DNA of 15,291 nt from assembly GCA_019314085.1 (NCBI GenBank), contig JAFCZZ010000011.1:1-15291 (forward strand), written 5' to 3'. Below are positions 1 through 7,111 of the stretch, piece by piece (the stretch's first letter is position 1; each line of letters opens with the position of its first letter). The position numbers and the translations under genes are program-made. The DNA is from Deltaproteobacteria bacterium (GTDB taxonomy: Bacteria; Desulfobacterota; Syntrophia; Syntrophales; UBA2210). The notes under the pieces were generated by a model. It did no database searches and was not told the origin of the DNA. It was given only the letters and a program-made list of their open reading frames with translations.

Positions 1-16
1 CAGCGGCGGTGGCGCG

Positions 17-274
17 GTGAGCAAGAAGGGAATACGCATCATCGAGGCGATGCTGCGCGTTGACAAGGTCACCGAGGCAGCGGCATCGTTTTATGACAGC
101 ACCGACGATGCTCCCGTGGCCGAGCATCTGTTTCGATACTGGGTTGTCACCGAGTGCTCCACCGGCCGCCTGACGGTTCAGCCGGTGCCGGCTGGGAACT
201 TTGGAGTGCTAGCGGACCCGCCTGGCCCGCAACATGGCTGCGCTCAGGGCCATGATCAGGATCGGGTTAGGTAG
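17..274 (+). CDS. Uncertain hypothetical protein, possible 3' end of a longer gene
   Basis: This is an 85-codon frame beginning with GTG and ending in TAG. It stays open to the left edge of the window, so it may be the tail of a longer gene. The first 60 residues read like ordinary protein (a helix around IRIIEAMLRV, then a mixed acidic and hydrophobic stretch). The last 20 residues are poor in structure and overlap the end of the recombinase gene on the other strand by 66 bases. I do not recognise a family. No leftward frame of useful length competes in bases 1-208, which is the main support for it. It could be a chance frame in GC-rich DNA. Confidence 0.35.
   Translation: MSKKGIRIIEAMLRVDKVTEAAASFYDSTDDAPVAEHLFRYWVVTECSTGRLTVQPVPAGNFGVLADPPGPQHGCAQGHDQDRVR
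176..199 (-). terminator. Possible hairpin terminator after the recombinase gene
   Basis: Ten bases past the TAG stop of the recombinase there is a hairpin. A 6-bp arm pair (AGCCGG/CCGGCT) is extended by GTTC/GAAC with a two-base bulge, and the loop is very short. No T-run follows on the minus strand, so it is not a textbook intrinsic terminator. It also lies inside the uncertain rightward frame. Confidence 0.3.
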
Positions 275-2587
275 CAGCTTCCGGGCGGGCCCGAGCCGGG
301 TGAGCGCTGCGGCGCGGCGGTTGGGTGTGGCGTCGCGGAAGCCTGTCGGCACCCGTGTCGCCCGCACCAGATCTCGCTCCTGCTCCTCCTGCATCATGGC
401 CTCGGCCTCGCTCATGCCGCCCTCAGGTTCGCTGGCTTGCTGCAGCAGCCGCCCCCCCCGCTCCCATTGCTCGAGCACCGCTGGCACCTCAGACTCGGGC
501 AAAAGCGCCGCCAGCTCTTGCTCCTGGGCCTGGGGGCACGGGATCCGGTAGGCCGCCATGGCTTCGAGGTAGTCGAGCCGCTCAGCCCAGTTCTTGCGCC
601 GGTACCAGGCGTCCGGTTTTCCCTCTTCATGCAGGTGGCGGGCTAGGCGGCGAGCCACACACTCGGAGTGAGCGCCGGTGGCCGCCGCAAACTCACGGGC
701 AAACTCGGGCGTGTGCCGGATGTTGCCCTGCCGAACGCGAAACAGCCCCTTGTACTTGTCCCCCTCGCGTCCGAGCGGGGCCCCGGCGGTGCAGAGCGAA
801 AACAGTTGCAAGATGGGATCGGCACCGGCCTCTTTGCCAAACAGCTTCTTGACCAGCGCCATGAAGTGGGGGCTGAGGTATTTGCTGTGCTCCGCGGCGC
901 GCGAGCTGAGCTGCTCGCTTTGTTCTCCGCCCCGCTCGAGCACTTTTTTGGAGATCTCGGCGCTGACCGCTCGGCCCTTGCGAGCCTTGCGCTCGGCGGC
1001 GTAGGAGAAATCGCTCACCTTCCCGGCAGTGAGCGTGCTCGTCAGCCGTTGTAGCTCGTTTTCTAGCGCGGCCCCGCTCAGCTCTTTGAGCTCGGGCTCG
1101 ATCTCTTCGTCGCCGGCGACCATCTCATACTGGCAGAGCAAGCTCAGAAACTTACCAAGCTCCTTGCGGCTGAGCCCATCAAATCGCGCCGTCCGGTCGG
1201 CGGGGGGCTGCCCCACCCAGACCTGCAACCAGTCCAGTAGCTCCCCCCGATCCCGCTCGCTCAGGTCCCCCAGAGGATCGGTGCTGCGGTACCACTTGGG
1301 GATGTCCAGCGGCTCGCCCGTGGCTACCCGGGTCTCGCCCGTCTCGCGGTACTGCCACGCCGTCTGCTGAAACCAGCTTATGATGGCGCCGTCAATGTGA
1401 GTGCGCAGCACCGCCGGCCTCGAGCCTGACCGCAGCCGCGTCTCGCTCGGCGGGGCATTGGTAGGCAGCCATCCGCCGTTGCGCCTGCGGAGCACCTCAT
1501 CGGTCTCGAGCGTCACCAATGCCGCCGTGCGCACCCATTGGCTGAGCGCGGCGGCAGCGGTGGGTCCGAACTTCTCATCGACCATCCAGCGGTCGTATAG
1601 GGCCACTAGCTCCAGGCAGAGCTGCTCGGAGCATAGTGGATCGCCTAGCGGACCCAACAGCTGGCTCGGGCTCATGATGGGCATGGCGGGAAAATCTGGG
1701 TTTGGGGTATAGCCGAAGCTCTCGGAGTGCATTCTGCCCCCCGCGCCCTCCCACCAGGGAAGGCCAGTGCGTTTGCCGACGTAGGCATGGCTCAGCAAGC
1801 CTGTGGAGCCACGCTGCAGCCAGGTCCTCGCCCGACCCTTGCTCTCGCCCCAATTGGAGCTGTAGGTCTCGCGCACTAGCGCGGGGGCCTGCTGTTGGGC
1901 GGCCTCATGGATTGGCTGCAGCAGCACTTCGCCGGGCGGCGGCACGGGGGCCTGCCCGAGCCCCACTAGCCCGCGCTTTGTGGGTTTGGTCCCTGCCCCC
2001 TCTCCGATTACCCCCGCAATCGCCACAGCTTCATGCTCTGGCGCCTCTAAGTCAATCTCGTGCTCCGGCGCCTCGGCTGCCCCTGCCGGCTCTGAGGGCG
2101 CCATAGCGGCCTCGATGGTCCGCGAGGGTCTTGGGGCCGCCGCCTGGCTGCCCGGCGCCGGGGCTCTACCACTGGCAGCGGGCATCAGGCTTCTGCTGCG
2201 GGGATCTCGGACCTCCAGATAGTGGCCGGTGTACGCTAGGCTCGAGTGGCCCATCGTGGCCTGGATGGTGGAGATGTCCACGCCCCGATCCCGGGCGTTG
2301 AGCGCGGCCAAGTGCCGGAGCCCGTGGGGGTGCATCTTCGTGTACCCGGCGCTGTCCTTGTCATGCCCGGCGAAGGTGGCGCGGCGGTGCAGCATGCGGG
2401 CCAGTCCGCTCGGCGACAGCCCGCTCAGCTCCTCGGCTCGCTGCAGCCCGGTCTCGTTCCGTCCCCAGAGCTTGAGCGGAGGGAATAGGGGCGCATCGGC
2501 CTCGGTGAGTAGATCGGTCAGCGAACCGGGCTTGCTGCGAGCCGCTCGCCCGCTCAGCTCGGCTTGAAACTCACCGATGGCCGCCAT
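209..2587 (-). CDS. Giant tyrosine recombinase, C-terminal part (box II catalytic half plus large unknown extension)
   Basis: This is the downstream part of a phage-integrase-type site-specific recombinase, in the same frame as the N-terminal part and separated from it by one TAA and 13 sense codons. Residues 86-92 (HPHGLRH) carry the box II His and Arg (H88, R91). GHSS holds His114, and Y123 in TGHYLEV is the expected nucleophile. After about residue 130 comes a Pro/Ala-rich linker containing EAPEHE twice (172-177 and 181-186). Then about 550 residues follow that I cannot assign, rich in Trp, Leu and Glu, ending in a hydrophobic patch (PILIMALSAAML) and basic residues. Ordinary integrases end soon after the Tyr. 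The ATG at 2587 has no ribosome-binding site, so separate translation looks unlikely. Confidence 0.8.
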   Translation of the reverse strand: MAAIGEFQAELSGRAARSKPGSLTDLLTEADAPLFPPLKLWGRNETGLQRAEELSGLSPSGLARMLHRRATFAGHDKDSAGYTKMHPHGLRHLAALNARDRGVDISTIQATMGHSSLAYTGHYLEVRDPRSRSLMPAASGRAPAPGSQAAAPRPSRTIEAAMAPSEPAGAAEAPEHEIDLEAPEHEAVAIAGVIGEGAGTKPTKRGLVGLGQAPVPPPGEVLLQPIHEAAQQQAPALVRETYSSNWGESKGRARTWLQRGSTGLLSHAYVGKRTGLPWWEGAGGRMHSESFGYTPNPDFPAMPIMSPSQLLGPLGDPLCSEQLCLELVALYDRWMVDEKFGPTAAAALSQWVRTAALVTLETDEVLRRRNGGWLPTNAPPSETRLRSGSRPAVLRTHIDGAIISWFQQTAWQYRETGETRVATGEPLDIPKWYRSTDPLGDLSERDRGELLDWLQVWVGQPPADRTARFDGLSRKELGKFLSLLCQYEMVAGDEEIEPELKELSGAALENELQRLTSTLTAGKVSDFSYAAERKARKGRAVSAEISKKVLERGGEQSEQLSSRAAEHSKYLSPHFMALVKKLFGKEAGADPILQLFSLCTAGAPLGREGDKYKGLFRVRQGNIRHTPEFAREFAAATGAHSECVARRLARHLHEEGKPDAWYRRKNWAERLDYLEAMAAYRIPCPQAQEQELAALLPESEVPAVLEQWERGGRLLQQASEPEGGMSEAEAMMQEEQERDLVRATRVPTGFRDATPNRRAAALTRLGPARKLLPNPILIMALSAAMLRARRVR

Positions 2588-2626
2588 GGCTGGGGCCGGA
2601 ACTACGAAGGTGCGCGTCTTGTCACC

Positions 2627-2629
2627 TTA
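2627..2629 (-). other. In-frame TAA at the catalytic lysine codon of the recombinase
   Basis: Minus-strand reading is GGC TAA GGT GAC AAG ACG CGC, that is G-stop-G-D-K-T-R. Tyrosine recombinases have GKGxKxR here, the beta2-beta3 hairpin. The stop lies 24 residues after the box I Arg, the same spacing as Arg148 to Lys172 in E. coli XerD (from memory). A single A-to-T change of AAA gives this TAA, and frame is kept on both sides. TAA ends other genes in the window (6656, 11680, 13350), so it is not a reassigned sense codon. Confidence 0.9.
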
Positions 2630-3817
2630 GCCCACGATCGTGAGCAGGACGGGGGCGGAGTGCAGCTGCCCGCGTCGAATCGACTGCAACTCCTCGGCGC
2701 GCACGCCGGTCAGCAGCATGAACAACAAGATGGCCCGATCGCGCAGAGCCATGAGCGTGGCCACGCCGCTGGCCGCCGAGCTGACGTCCGCTCCACTGGC
2801 GGCGGAGGCGGCCGCGGCCGCGGCCTGCTTTCCATGGCTGCGCCGGAAAGTGGTGGCGAGCACCTGTACAAATAGCTCCATGTCCGGGGTCTTGATCTCC
2901 CGGCTGAGCTGCTTGCGCGTGCGAGAGATGCGGGAGGCTCGCCGTCTCGGCTCATTCCAGATGTTGTGGGCGAGCAGCGCGTCGGCGGGCCCGACGTTCT
3001 CTCCAGTGGCAGAGCGCAGGTGCTCCCAGAACGAGCACAGCACGCTTAACCGAGATGCGACCGTGCTTGACCGCTCAGCGCCCCGGGCCTGGGTGTGCGG
3101 ATTGGTGAAGTACTGAAACAGCTCAGGATCCACGCGGTAGTCAAGCTGCGCTCTGGAAGGAGAAACCTCATCGACGTGCACCGATTCGGAGCGGATTTGC
3201 TCCACCGTGGGAGTCCGCCGAACTATCCCGTGCTCGGTCAAGCAGGCCAGGTGAAGGTCTAAGCCGGTGGGGGGTTGGCGCCCGTGCTGCTCGGCGAACG
3301 CTGCAGCAGTGTCTCCGCGCAGATCGCCTTGTTCGATCTCGAGTACCGAGAGCGACTCGGAGCGGCCCGCTGCGGTGAAGGTGACGTTTACGCCAAACCC
3401 CGCGGACAGTAGCTTGCGCCGCAGCTCGGAGCAGCGAATGCCAGGGGACAGTTTGACTGCCCGGTAGATGGTCAGGTCCAGGGTTCGGTCGGGATCTTGC
3501 GACAGCCTGAGCTCGTCAAGCCCCAGCTTGCGTTCGGTGAGCCACTGGGCGTAGGCGTGCGCCTCGGCGCGCCGCACCAGATCGGGGGTTGGGTAGTGCT
3601 GCCTCTCGGCCCAGTACCAGTCCCAAAACTCCAGCAGCGCAAAGGCGTAGCTGCGCCGAGTGTGCTCGTTCTGTTTTGAGCCGAGAAATCCCAGCAGCGC
3701 CTCGGAGTACCGCTCACCGCGAGCTTGTCGGCTCCAGGCCTGGGTGAGAAGTTTGAGTTTGATCCCTGCCCTGGAAAGCTTGTTGTCCGGGGAGCTGATG
3801 TCGATCGCCGTGGCCAC
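2627..3817 (-). CDS. Giant tyrosine recombinase, N-terminal part (core-binding domain and box I Arg), ends at premature TAA
   Basis: This is the upstream part of the recombinase. It starts at GTG 3817; an in-frame TAG 12 bases upstream (3827-3829) limits the start. Residues 40-95 resemble the first half of a SAM-like core-binding domain (HTRRSYAFALLEFWDWY), and residues 245-295 look like its second half (SSTVASRLSVLCSFWEHL). The roughly 140 residues between them look inserted; part (125-150) could be a small winged helix. The catalytic domain starts near 310, is broken by an Ala/Ser-rich stretch (331-352), and reaches box I, LLTGVRAEEL, with Arg373. The frame then stops at residue 397 where the catalytic Lys belongs. 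The gene is the most distal visible member of the leftward genes, 200 bases behind the sigma-like gene. As written it is a truncated, inactive protein unless the stop is read through or is a sequencing error. Confidence 0.8.
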   Translation of the reverse strand: MATAIDISSPDNKLSRAGIKLKLLTQAWSRQARGERYSEALLGFLGSKQNEHTRRSYAFALLEFWDWYWAERQHYPTPDLVRRAEAHAYAQWLTERKLGLDELRLSQDPDRTLDLTIYRAVKLSPGIRCSELRRKLLSAGFGVNVTFTAAGRSESLSVLEIEQGDLRGDTAAAFAEQHGRQPPTGLDLHLACLTEHGIVRRTPTVEQIRSESVHVDEVSPSRAQLDYRVDPELFQYFTNPHTQARGAERSSTVASRLSVLCSFWEHLRSATGENVGPADALLAHNIWNEPRRRASRISRTRKQLSREIKTPDMELFVQVLATTFRRSHGKQAAAAAASAASGADVSSAASGVATLMALRDRAILLFMLLTGVRAEELQSIRRGQLHSAPVLLTIVG

Positions 3818-3974
3818 GGGGCCAGTCTACCTAATTTTCCCTGGACGCGGGAGCGTTTCCGTGCCCGCTCGGTACCGACCCGTCGGAGGCCTAGTGGTTC
3901 TTGTCCGGCCCCCTCTCGGCCGGCTGAGGCGGCTGCGACTCCCCAGGCTCGTCGCCCGAGTGCTCGCTTCTCCA

Positions 3975-3993
3975 GCTCGGGGCATCTCCGAGC
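3975..3993 (-). terminator. Possible hairpin in the gap between sigma-like gene and recombinase
   Basis: GCTCGG and CCGAGC form a 6-bp stem with a 7-base loop, 28 bases past the TAG of the sigma-like gene. No T-run follows, so termination is only possible, not shown. I found no clear promoter in the remaining 150 bases before the recombinase start; the only AT-rich patch is at about 3828-3840. Confidence 0.25.
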
Positions 3994-4020
3994 CCGCAAC
4001 TTGCCCGAGTCGCGGGGCCC

Positions 4021-5091
4021 CTAGTCATCTCCCTCGCCGTCTTCTTTGACATCGACCCATCCCATCCAGAAGCGAAATAGCTCGGGGCCGTGCTCGTCCT
4101 CGAGCATTATGAAGAACACGGGTCGGTGGAGATACGCCAAGACCCACTCTCCAATCTTAGGGTGGGTCTTGGACACCCACTGCGCCACGCATCTTGCGCT
4201 GCGCGTCGTCTTGAGCACTGACGCATTTGCGGAGAGGTGCGGAGCGGATTGTACGCGCGCGCCCCTGAGGTCATTGGACCCGCACAGCGCATCGTATAGC
4301 TCCTGGTGATGCCGCAGATACCTGGCGCGGATGATGGGTCGTTGGTTGCGGCGCGCCCAGCGTGAGATGTAATTCTCTAGCGTGACCACGGCGGATTCTA
4401 TCTGTGCCCACCGAGAGTCAGATGGCGTAGCGTCGCGCTCAGGCGCGATTCCTGGCAGTTCGGCGGCAAAGTGGCGCAGTGCTTTGCCGTACGACGAGTG
4501 GTGCAGATACCGCAAGGCTCTCGCCTCCATCTGTCGTATGCGCTCCCTGCTCCTGGGATGACCGTTTGCTTTGGGTAGTGCCCGGCCGACCTCTGCCAGC
4601 TCCATTGGTCCGTCGGCATTGCCGATCCCAAAGCGCCGCCGCAGCACCTCGGCATGCTCCTTCGGCAGTAGGTCGAGCGCCTTGCGCACGGCATCCGCTG
4701 CCTGGGATGACTGAACCTCGTCCTCCGGGCTCGTGGCCGGCTCCGGCAACAGCGCTGCCACGGCTGCGGGAGGGAGTAGCTGCTCGGCGCCCACCTCAGT
4801 GATGATTTCCGGGACCGTCACCGCCAGCACTGCCCCGGGCCACAACTCAGCTGCGTCGCAGCCATAGAATTTGGCAATCTTTTGAGCGCTTGGCTTCCAC
4901 GCGATCGTCTCCTTTTTCAGGTGATTGTTCAGCGGTGACACCCGGAGACTCTCGAACCCCCCGTAAGCCCCCGTGGTAACACCGATGCGTTGCGCCAATT
5001 GACGCTGGGTGAGGTTTAGCTTTAGCCGGCGCGACTTGAGGTGGTTGTTGCGCAACCGTAGCGACAGCTCGAAGTCCTTGACGTCAGGCAT
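4021..5091 (-). CDS. XRE-type HTH and sigma-70 region 4 fusion protein
   Basis: Predicted DNA-binding regulator of 356 residues. Residues 11-80 form a Cro/CI-type helix-turn-helix (LNLTQRQLAQRIGVTTGAYG), ending in a CDAAELWP motif common in phage regulators. Residues 131-197 match sigma-70 region 4, with the hallmark LLPKEHAEVLRRRFGI and SRERIRQMEARALRYL, the part of a sigma factor that contacts the -35 element. No region 2 is present, so it cannot be a complete sigma factor. Residues 200-356 are unassigned, with Trp-rich ends and an acidic tail. It lies 3 bases behind the 118-residue gene and has a GGAGGG site 10 bases before ATG. I infer a middle/late transcription activator. Another possibility is a DNA-binding protein that only borrowed the region 4 fold. 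Confidence 0.8.
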   Translation of the reverse strand: MPDVKDFELSLRLRNNHLKSRRLKLNLTQRQLAQRIGVTTGAYGGFESLRVSPLNNHLKKETIAWKPSAQKIAKFYGCDAAELWPGAVLAVTVPEIITEVGAEQLLPPAAVAALLPEPATSPEDEVQSSQAADAVRKALDLLPKEHAEVLRRRFGIGNADGPMELAEVGRALPKANGHPRSRERIRQMEARALRYLHHSSYGKALRHFAAELPGIAPERDATPSDSRWAQIESAVVTLENYISRWARRNQRPIIRARYLRHHQELYDALCGSNDLRGARVQSAPHLSANASVLKTTRSARCVAQWVSKTHPKIGEWVLAYLHRPVFFIMLEDEHGPELFRFWMGWVDVKEDGEGDD

Positions 5092-5094
5092 GGC

Positions 5095-5451
5095 TCAGGT
5101 GCCCTCCGGTTCGCCATCGGCCCCTTCAGCAGCAGGCGGGTCGTCTTCGGATTCGGCGTCGATCGGAGGTTGGTCGTCGTTTCTGATGAACTTGTCGTGC
5201 CGCTCCCTGAGTTCTTGGGCGAGAAAAGAAAGCTGACCGCAGTTGCTAATGACGAGATCTATCAGTTCTTCTAAGTCCTCGGCGTCGGTGAACTGAATCC
5301 ATTTGACCTGGGCCTGGACAGCACACGCCACCGCATCGATCTTTTGCGCGGCCTCGCGCTTCCACTTGTAAAAGTCTAGCTGCCGCCGCTTCTCGTCGAG
5401 GTGGGCAGTGGCTCTCTGGAGTGCTTTTTCACTGATTTTTTTTTCTGTCAT
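5095..5451 (-). CDS. Hypothetical helical protein with acidic tail
   Basis: 118 residues, family not recognised. The start is set at ATG 5451 because it overlaps the stop of the previous gene as ATGA. Further upstream the same frame only shadows that gene. The protein is mostly helical and charged for residues 1-90 (KALQRATAHLDEKRRQLDFY, then LEELIDLVISNCGQLSFL), compatible with a coiled coil or helical bundle. It ends with about 30 acidic, Pro-rich residues. Codons 3-6 contain a run of nine A, an odd feature in GC-rich DNA (see findings). The gene is immediately followed by the sigma-like fusion and is presumably co-translated with it. Confidence 0.7.
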   Translation of the reverse strand: MTEKKISEKALQRATAHLDEKRRQLDFYKWKREAAQKIDAVACAVQAQVKWIQFTDAEDLEELIDLVISNCGQLSFLAQELRERHDKFIRNDDQPPIDAESEDDPPAAEGADGEPEGT

Positions 5452-5873
5452 GGCGACCTCGAGCCCATGGTTTTGAGCAGCGAGCGCCAGACGGCAACCG
5501 GGGCTCCATGGCGACTCTTTCGTTTGGTCGTGCGGAACCGTCCGGTGCGCTCGATGATGTGACACTCGACCGCCCGCTTCAGCACTGAGCCCAGCGCGCG
5601 CGAGTCTGCTGGGGGCTTTAGCTCGGTGTCCCATATCTCATCGGCGGTGAAGTAGCGCCTTCGCTGGGCCACCTGCAGTACGGCGCGTTCGGCAAGTCCG
5701 GCCCACCCGGCGCTGACGCCAAAAGCGGTTACGTCGGCGCTTGAGCTCGGCGGCCGGCCAGAGGCCGAGAGGCCGCTGGACTCACCAAATAACGGCAGCT
5801 GTCGTTTGTCATCATCCATTGTTGCGCCTGTGAGTGGGTCGACAGGGGGTAGCTTCTCGATGGCTCTCTTCAC
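5448..5873 (-). CDS. Winged-helix-like phage hypothetical protein
   Basis: 141 residues. The core (about 60-130) has YFTADEIWDTELKPPADSRA, then a helix and VAVWRSL, the pattern of small phage proteins thought to be winged helices (my recollection of the family; function unknown). The N-terminal 55 residues are low in structure and include QLPLFG, a short motif resembling beta-clamp-binding peptides. That resemblance is only suggestive. I chose GTG 5873 because it overlaps the TGA of the 35-residue gene as GTGA. GTG 5876 and ATG 5819 (MDDDKRQLPLFG) are alternatives. The stop overlaps the next gene start as ATGA. Confidence 0.7.
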   Translation of the reverse strand: MKRAIEKLPPVDPLTGATMDDDKRQLPLFGESSGLSASGRPPSSSADVTAFGVSAGWAGLAERAVLQVAQRRRYFTADEIWDTELKPPADSRALGSVLKRAVECHIIERTGRFRTTKRKSRHGAPVAVWRSLLKTMGSRSP

Positions 5874-5977
5874 CACCAGCCAGCAATAAATCCGGCCAGA
5901 ATTAATCCAATGCTGAGGCCCACAAATAGGCCGCAGCCAAAGTCGCCGCCAGATGGCTCTGCCGCCAGGCGCCTCAT
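5870..5977 (-). CDS. 35-residue single-span membrane peptide
   Basis: Short ORF: ATG 5977, stop TGA 5872-5870. The N-terminus is MRRLAAEPSGGDFG, followed by one hydrophobic stretch of about 20 residues (CGLFVGLSIGLILAGFIAGW) and a terminal Trp pair. Two Arg at the start predict an N-in orientation by the positive-inside rule. A GAGG site lies 8 bases upstream. It starts 10 bases after the previous stop and its own stop overlaps the next start as GTGA, so it fills what would otherwise be a gap in the operon. I do not know the family. A role in envelope alteration, exclusion or lysis regulation would be guesswork. Confidence 0.6.
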   Translation of the reverse strand: MRRLAAEPSGGDFGCGLFVGLSIGLILAGFIAGWW

Positions 5978-5987
5978 CCCGTCTGCC

Positions 5988-6263
5988 TCACAGCCATGTC
6001 TCGCAGAGAGTGGGGTCGTCTGTGGGATCTCTGCCGACGCAGACCCGTTCGCTGGGGATGAGTTCTCTGGCCTCGTTCAGCGATTCTGCGAGGCGTGGCA
6101 CGACGTCGGCATAGAGCTTCCCGTCGCCCTGCGTAAGCCACCGACGAACGACGAAGTGTCGAGGGTAGTCCAAGGGGTGTTCGTAGATGGCGAAGACGCT
6201 GAGAGAGTCTTCGTACCCCTCGAGCCCGGGCCACTCAGCTGTGGGCTTTGATGGCGTCACCAT
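5988..6263 (-). CDS. Small phage hypothetical protein
   Basis: 91 residues. Start ATG 6263 has AGGAG seven bases upstream; the frame continues upstream inside the previous gene, but without such a site. The middle, FAIYEHPLDYPRHFVVRRW, is a pattern I associate with widespread small phage and prophage proteins of unknown function. The acidic, Leu-rich second half (RLAESLNEARELIP) is probably helical. It overlaps the end of the DUF7768-like gene by 7 bases, so translation is likely coupled. No Cys pairs, signal peptide or membrane segment are seen. Confidence 0.75.
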   Translation of the reverse strand: MVTPSKPTAEWPGLEGYEDSLSVFAIYEHPLDYPRHFVVRRWLTQGDGKLYADVVPRLAESLNEARELIPSERVCVGRDPTDDPTLCETWL

Positions 6264-6640
6264 TGGGAGGCTCCTGGGGTGGCGGCGGGGGTTTGCATGT
6301 TCCAAAATTGGGACATAAGCTCAACTTCCAGGCGGCGCTGCACGACGGGGATGCCTCCCGGGCATTTTTCGCACACTGCGATGCCGTCTTTCATGCCGCC
6401 GCTGATGTCTAGATCGATGTAGACCGCGCACAGATCGGCGGCTGGGTACCACGCCTGGGCCGCCGCCATACCGCTTGCGCGCAGCTCCTCGTCCAGATCG
6501 TTCCACACCTGGGTGTAGAGCAGGTGGCTTGCGAACGGCGCCTCGCCACGCTGCAGGCTGTCGAGCATGCACAGTCGCGCATAGCGGATGTTTCGCTCGA
6601 AGTCGCCGCTCAGGGGGCTCTCGATGATGACTCTCTTCAT
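6257..6640 (-). CDS. DUF7768-like protein (nucleoside 2-deoxyribosyltransferase-like fold)
   Basis: 127 residues. The N-terminus (KRVIIESPLSGDFERNIRYA), the central APFASHLLYTQ and the later YIDLDISGGMKDGI follow the pattern of phage proteins now called DUF7768. That family is thought to share the fold of nucleoside 2-deoxyribosyltransferases and the DUF4406 group. An enzymatic role in nucleotide metabolism is plausible but not established. The last 25 residues go beyond the usual end, and a Cys pair (CEKC) sits near residue 90. ATG 6640 has AAGGA four bases upstream. It stands between a Cys/His protein and a small hypothetical gene in the early operon. Confidence 0.75.
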   Translation of the reverse strand: MKRVIIESPLSGDFERNIRYARLCMLDSLQRGEAPFASHLLYTQVWNDLDEELRASGMAAAQAWYPAADLCAVYIDLDISGGMKDGIAVCEKCPGGIPVVQRRLEVELMSQFWNMQTPAATPGASQW

Positions 6641-6655
6641 GGTTCCTTTGGGGCG

Positions 6656-7111
6656 TTATCGGGCGGTTCTTTCGACGAACTTTCGGTTTAGCTGTACTCG
6701 CTTGGCGAGCTGTTTGCGGCTTAGGGCTCTGAGTCGCCACGTACGCAGATAGAAGCGTCGCTCCCAGTCGTTGAACCATCCACGCCCATGCCCGTGCTCG
6801 ATGGCTTCCACGTTGAGCGCCCTGACCTCGTTGGTTCGCACGCGGCGCAGCGCGTCGAATATTTTGTGAGACGGTAGCATGAGGAATTGGCTGACGCAGA
6901 CGTTGCCCACTTCGGTGCTGGCGCCGTTATGGCGGTTGTCGATTACGCAGATCTCGACAATCGGATGGTGGGTGCACAGGCACGTCTTCGGCGCCTTTGG
7001 ATCGACGAGGTAGACTTCGCTCAGGACCCATTCGCGTCTCGCCAGCTCCCAAGAGTCGCTGTTGCTGCGCGCGATGATCTCGGCTGCGAGGATCTCTCGC
7101 TTGGTAGGCAT
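6656..7111 (-). CDS. Cys/His-containing phage hypothetical protein
   Basis: 151 residues. The block PKTCLCTHHPIVEICVIDNR followed by VGNVCVSQF has Cys44, Cys46, His48, His49, Cys55 and Cys72, a plausible metal site. The pattern is one I have seen in uncharacterised phage proteins. After this comes a helical, strongly basic C-terminus (WERRFYLRTWRLRALSRKQL), which could bind nucleic acid. ATG 7111 abuts the TAG of the preceding gene directly and has GGAGG seven bases upstream. The gene ends in TAA, which matters because it shows TAA works as a stop in this genome. Function unknown. Confidence 0.75.
   Translation of the reverse strand: MPTKREILAAEIIARSNSDSWELARREWVLSEVYLVDPKAPKTCLCTHHPIVEICVIDNRHNGASTEVGNVCVSQFLMLPSHKIFDALRRVRTNEVRALNVEAIEHGHGRGWFNDWERRFYLRTWRLRALSRKQLAKRVQLNRKFVERTAR

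Noticed and set aside
325..2106. Several rightward frames of 100-175 codons inside the recombinase
   Set aside because: They are low-complexity Arg/Ser/Pro/Ala-rich shadows typical of GC-rich DNA opposite a gene with recognisable domains.
2627..2629. TAA reassigned to a sense codon in this genome
   Set aside because: At least three other genes (ending at 6656, 11680 and 13350) stop at TAA at plausible protein ends with a new gene start close behind, so general reassignment is not supported.
2700..2830. Ala-coding repeats as a repeat element
   Set aside because: This is codon-level low complexity of an Ala/Ser linker in the recombinase, not a DNA repeat.
3472..3999. 175-codon leftward frame over the recombinase start
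   Set aside because: It overlaps the core-binding domain in another frame, has an Arg/Gly-rich composition and no family pattern.
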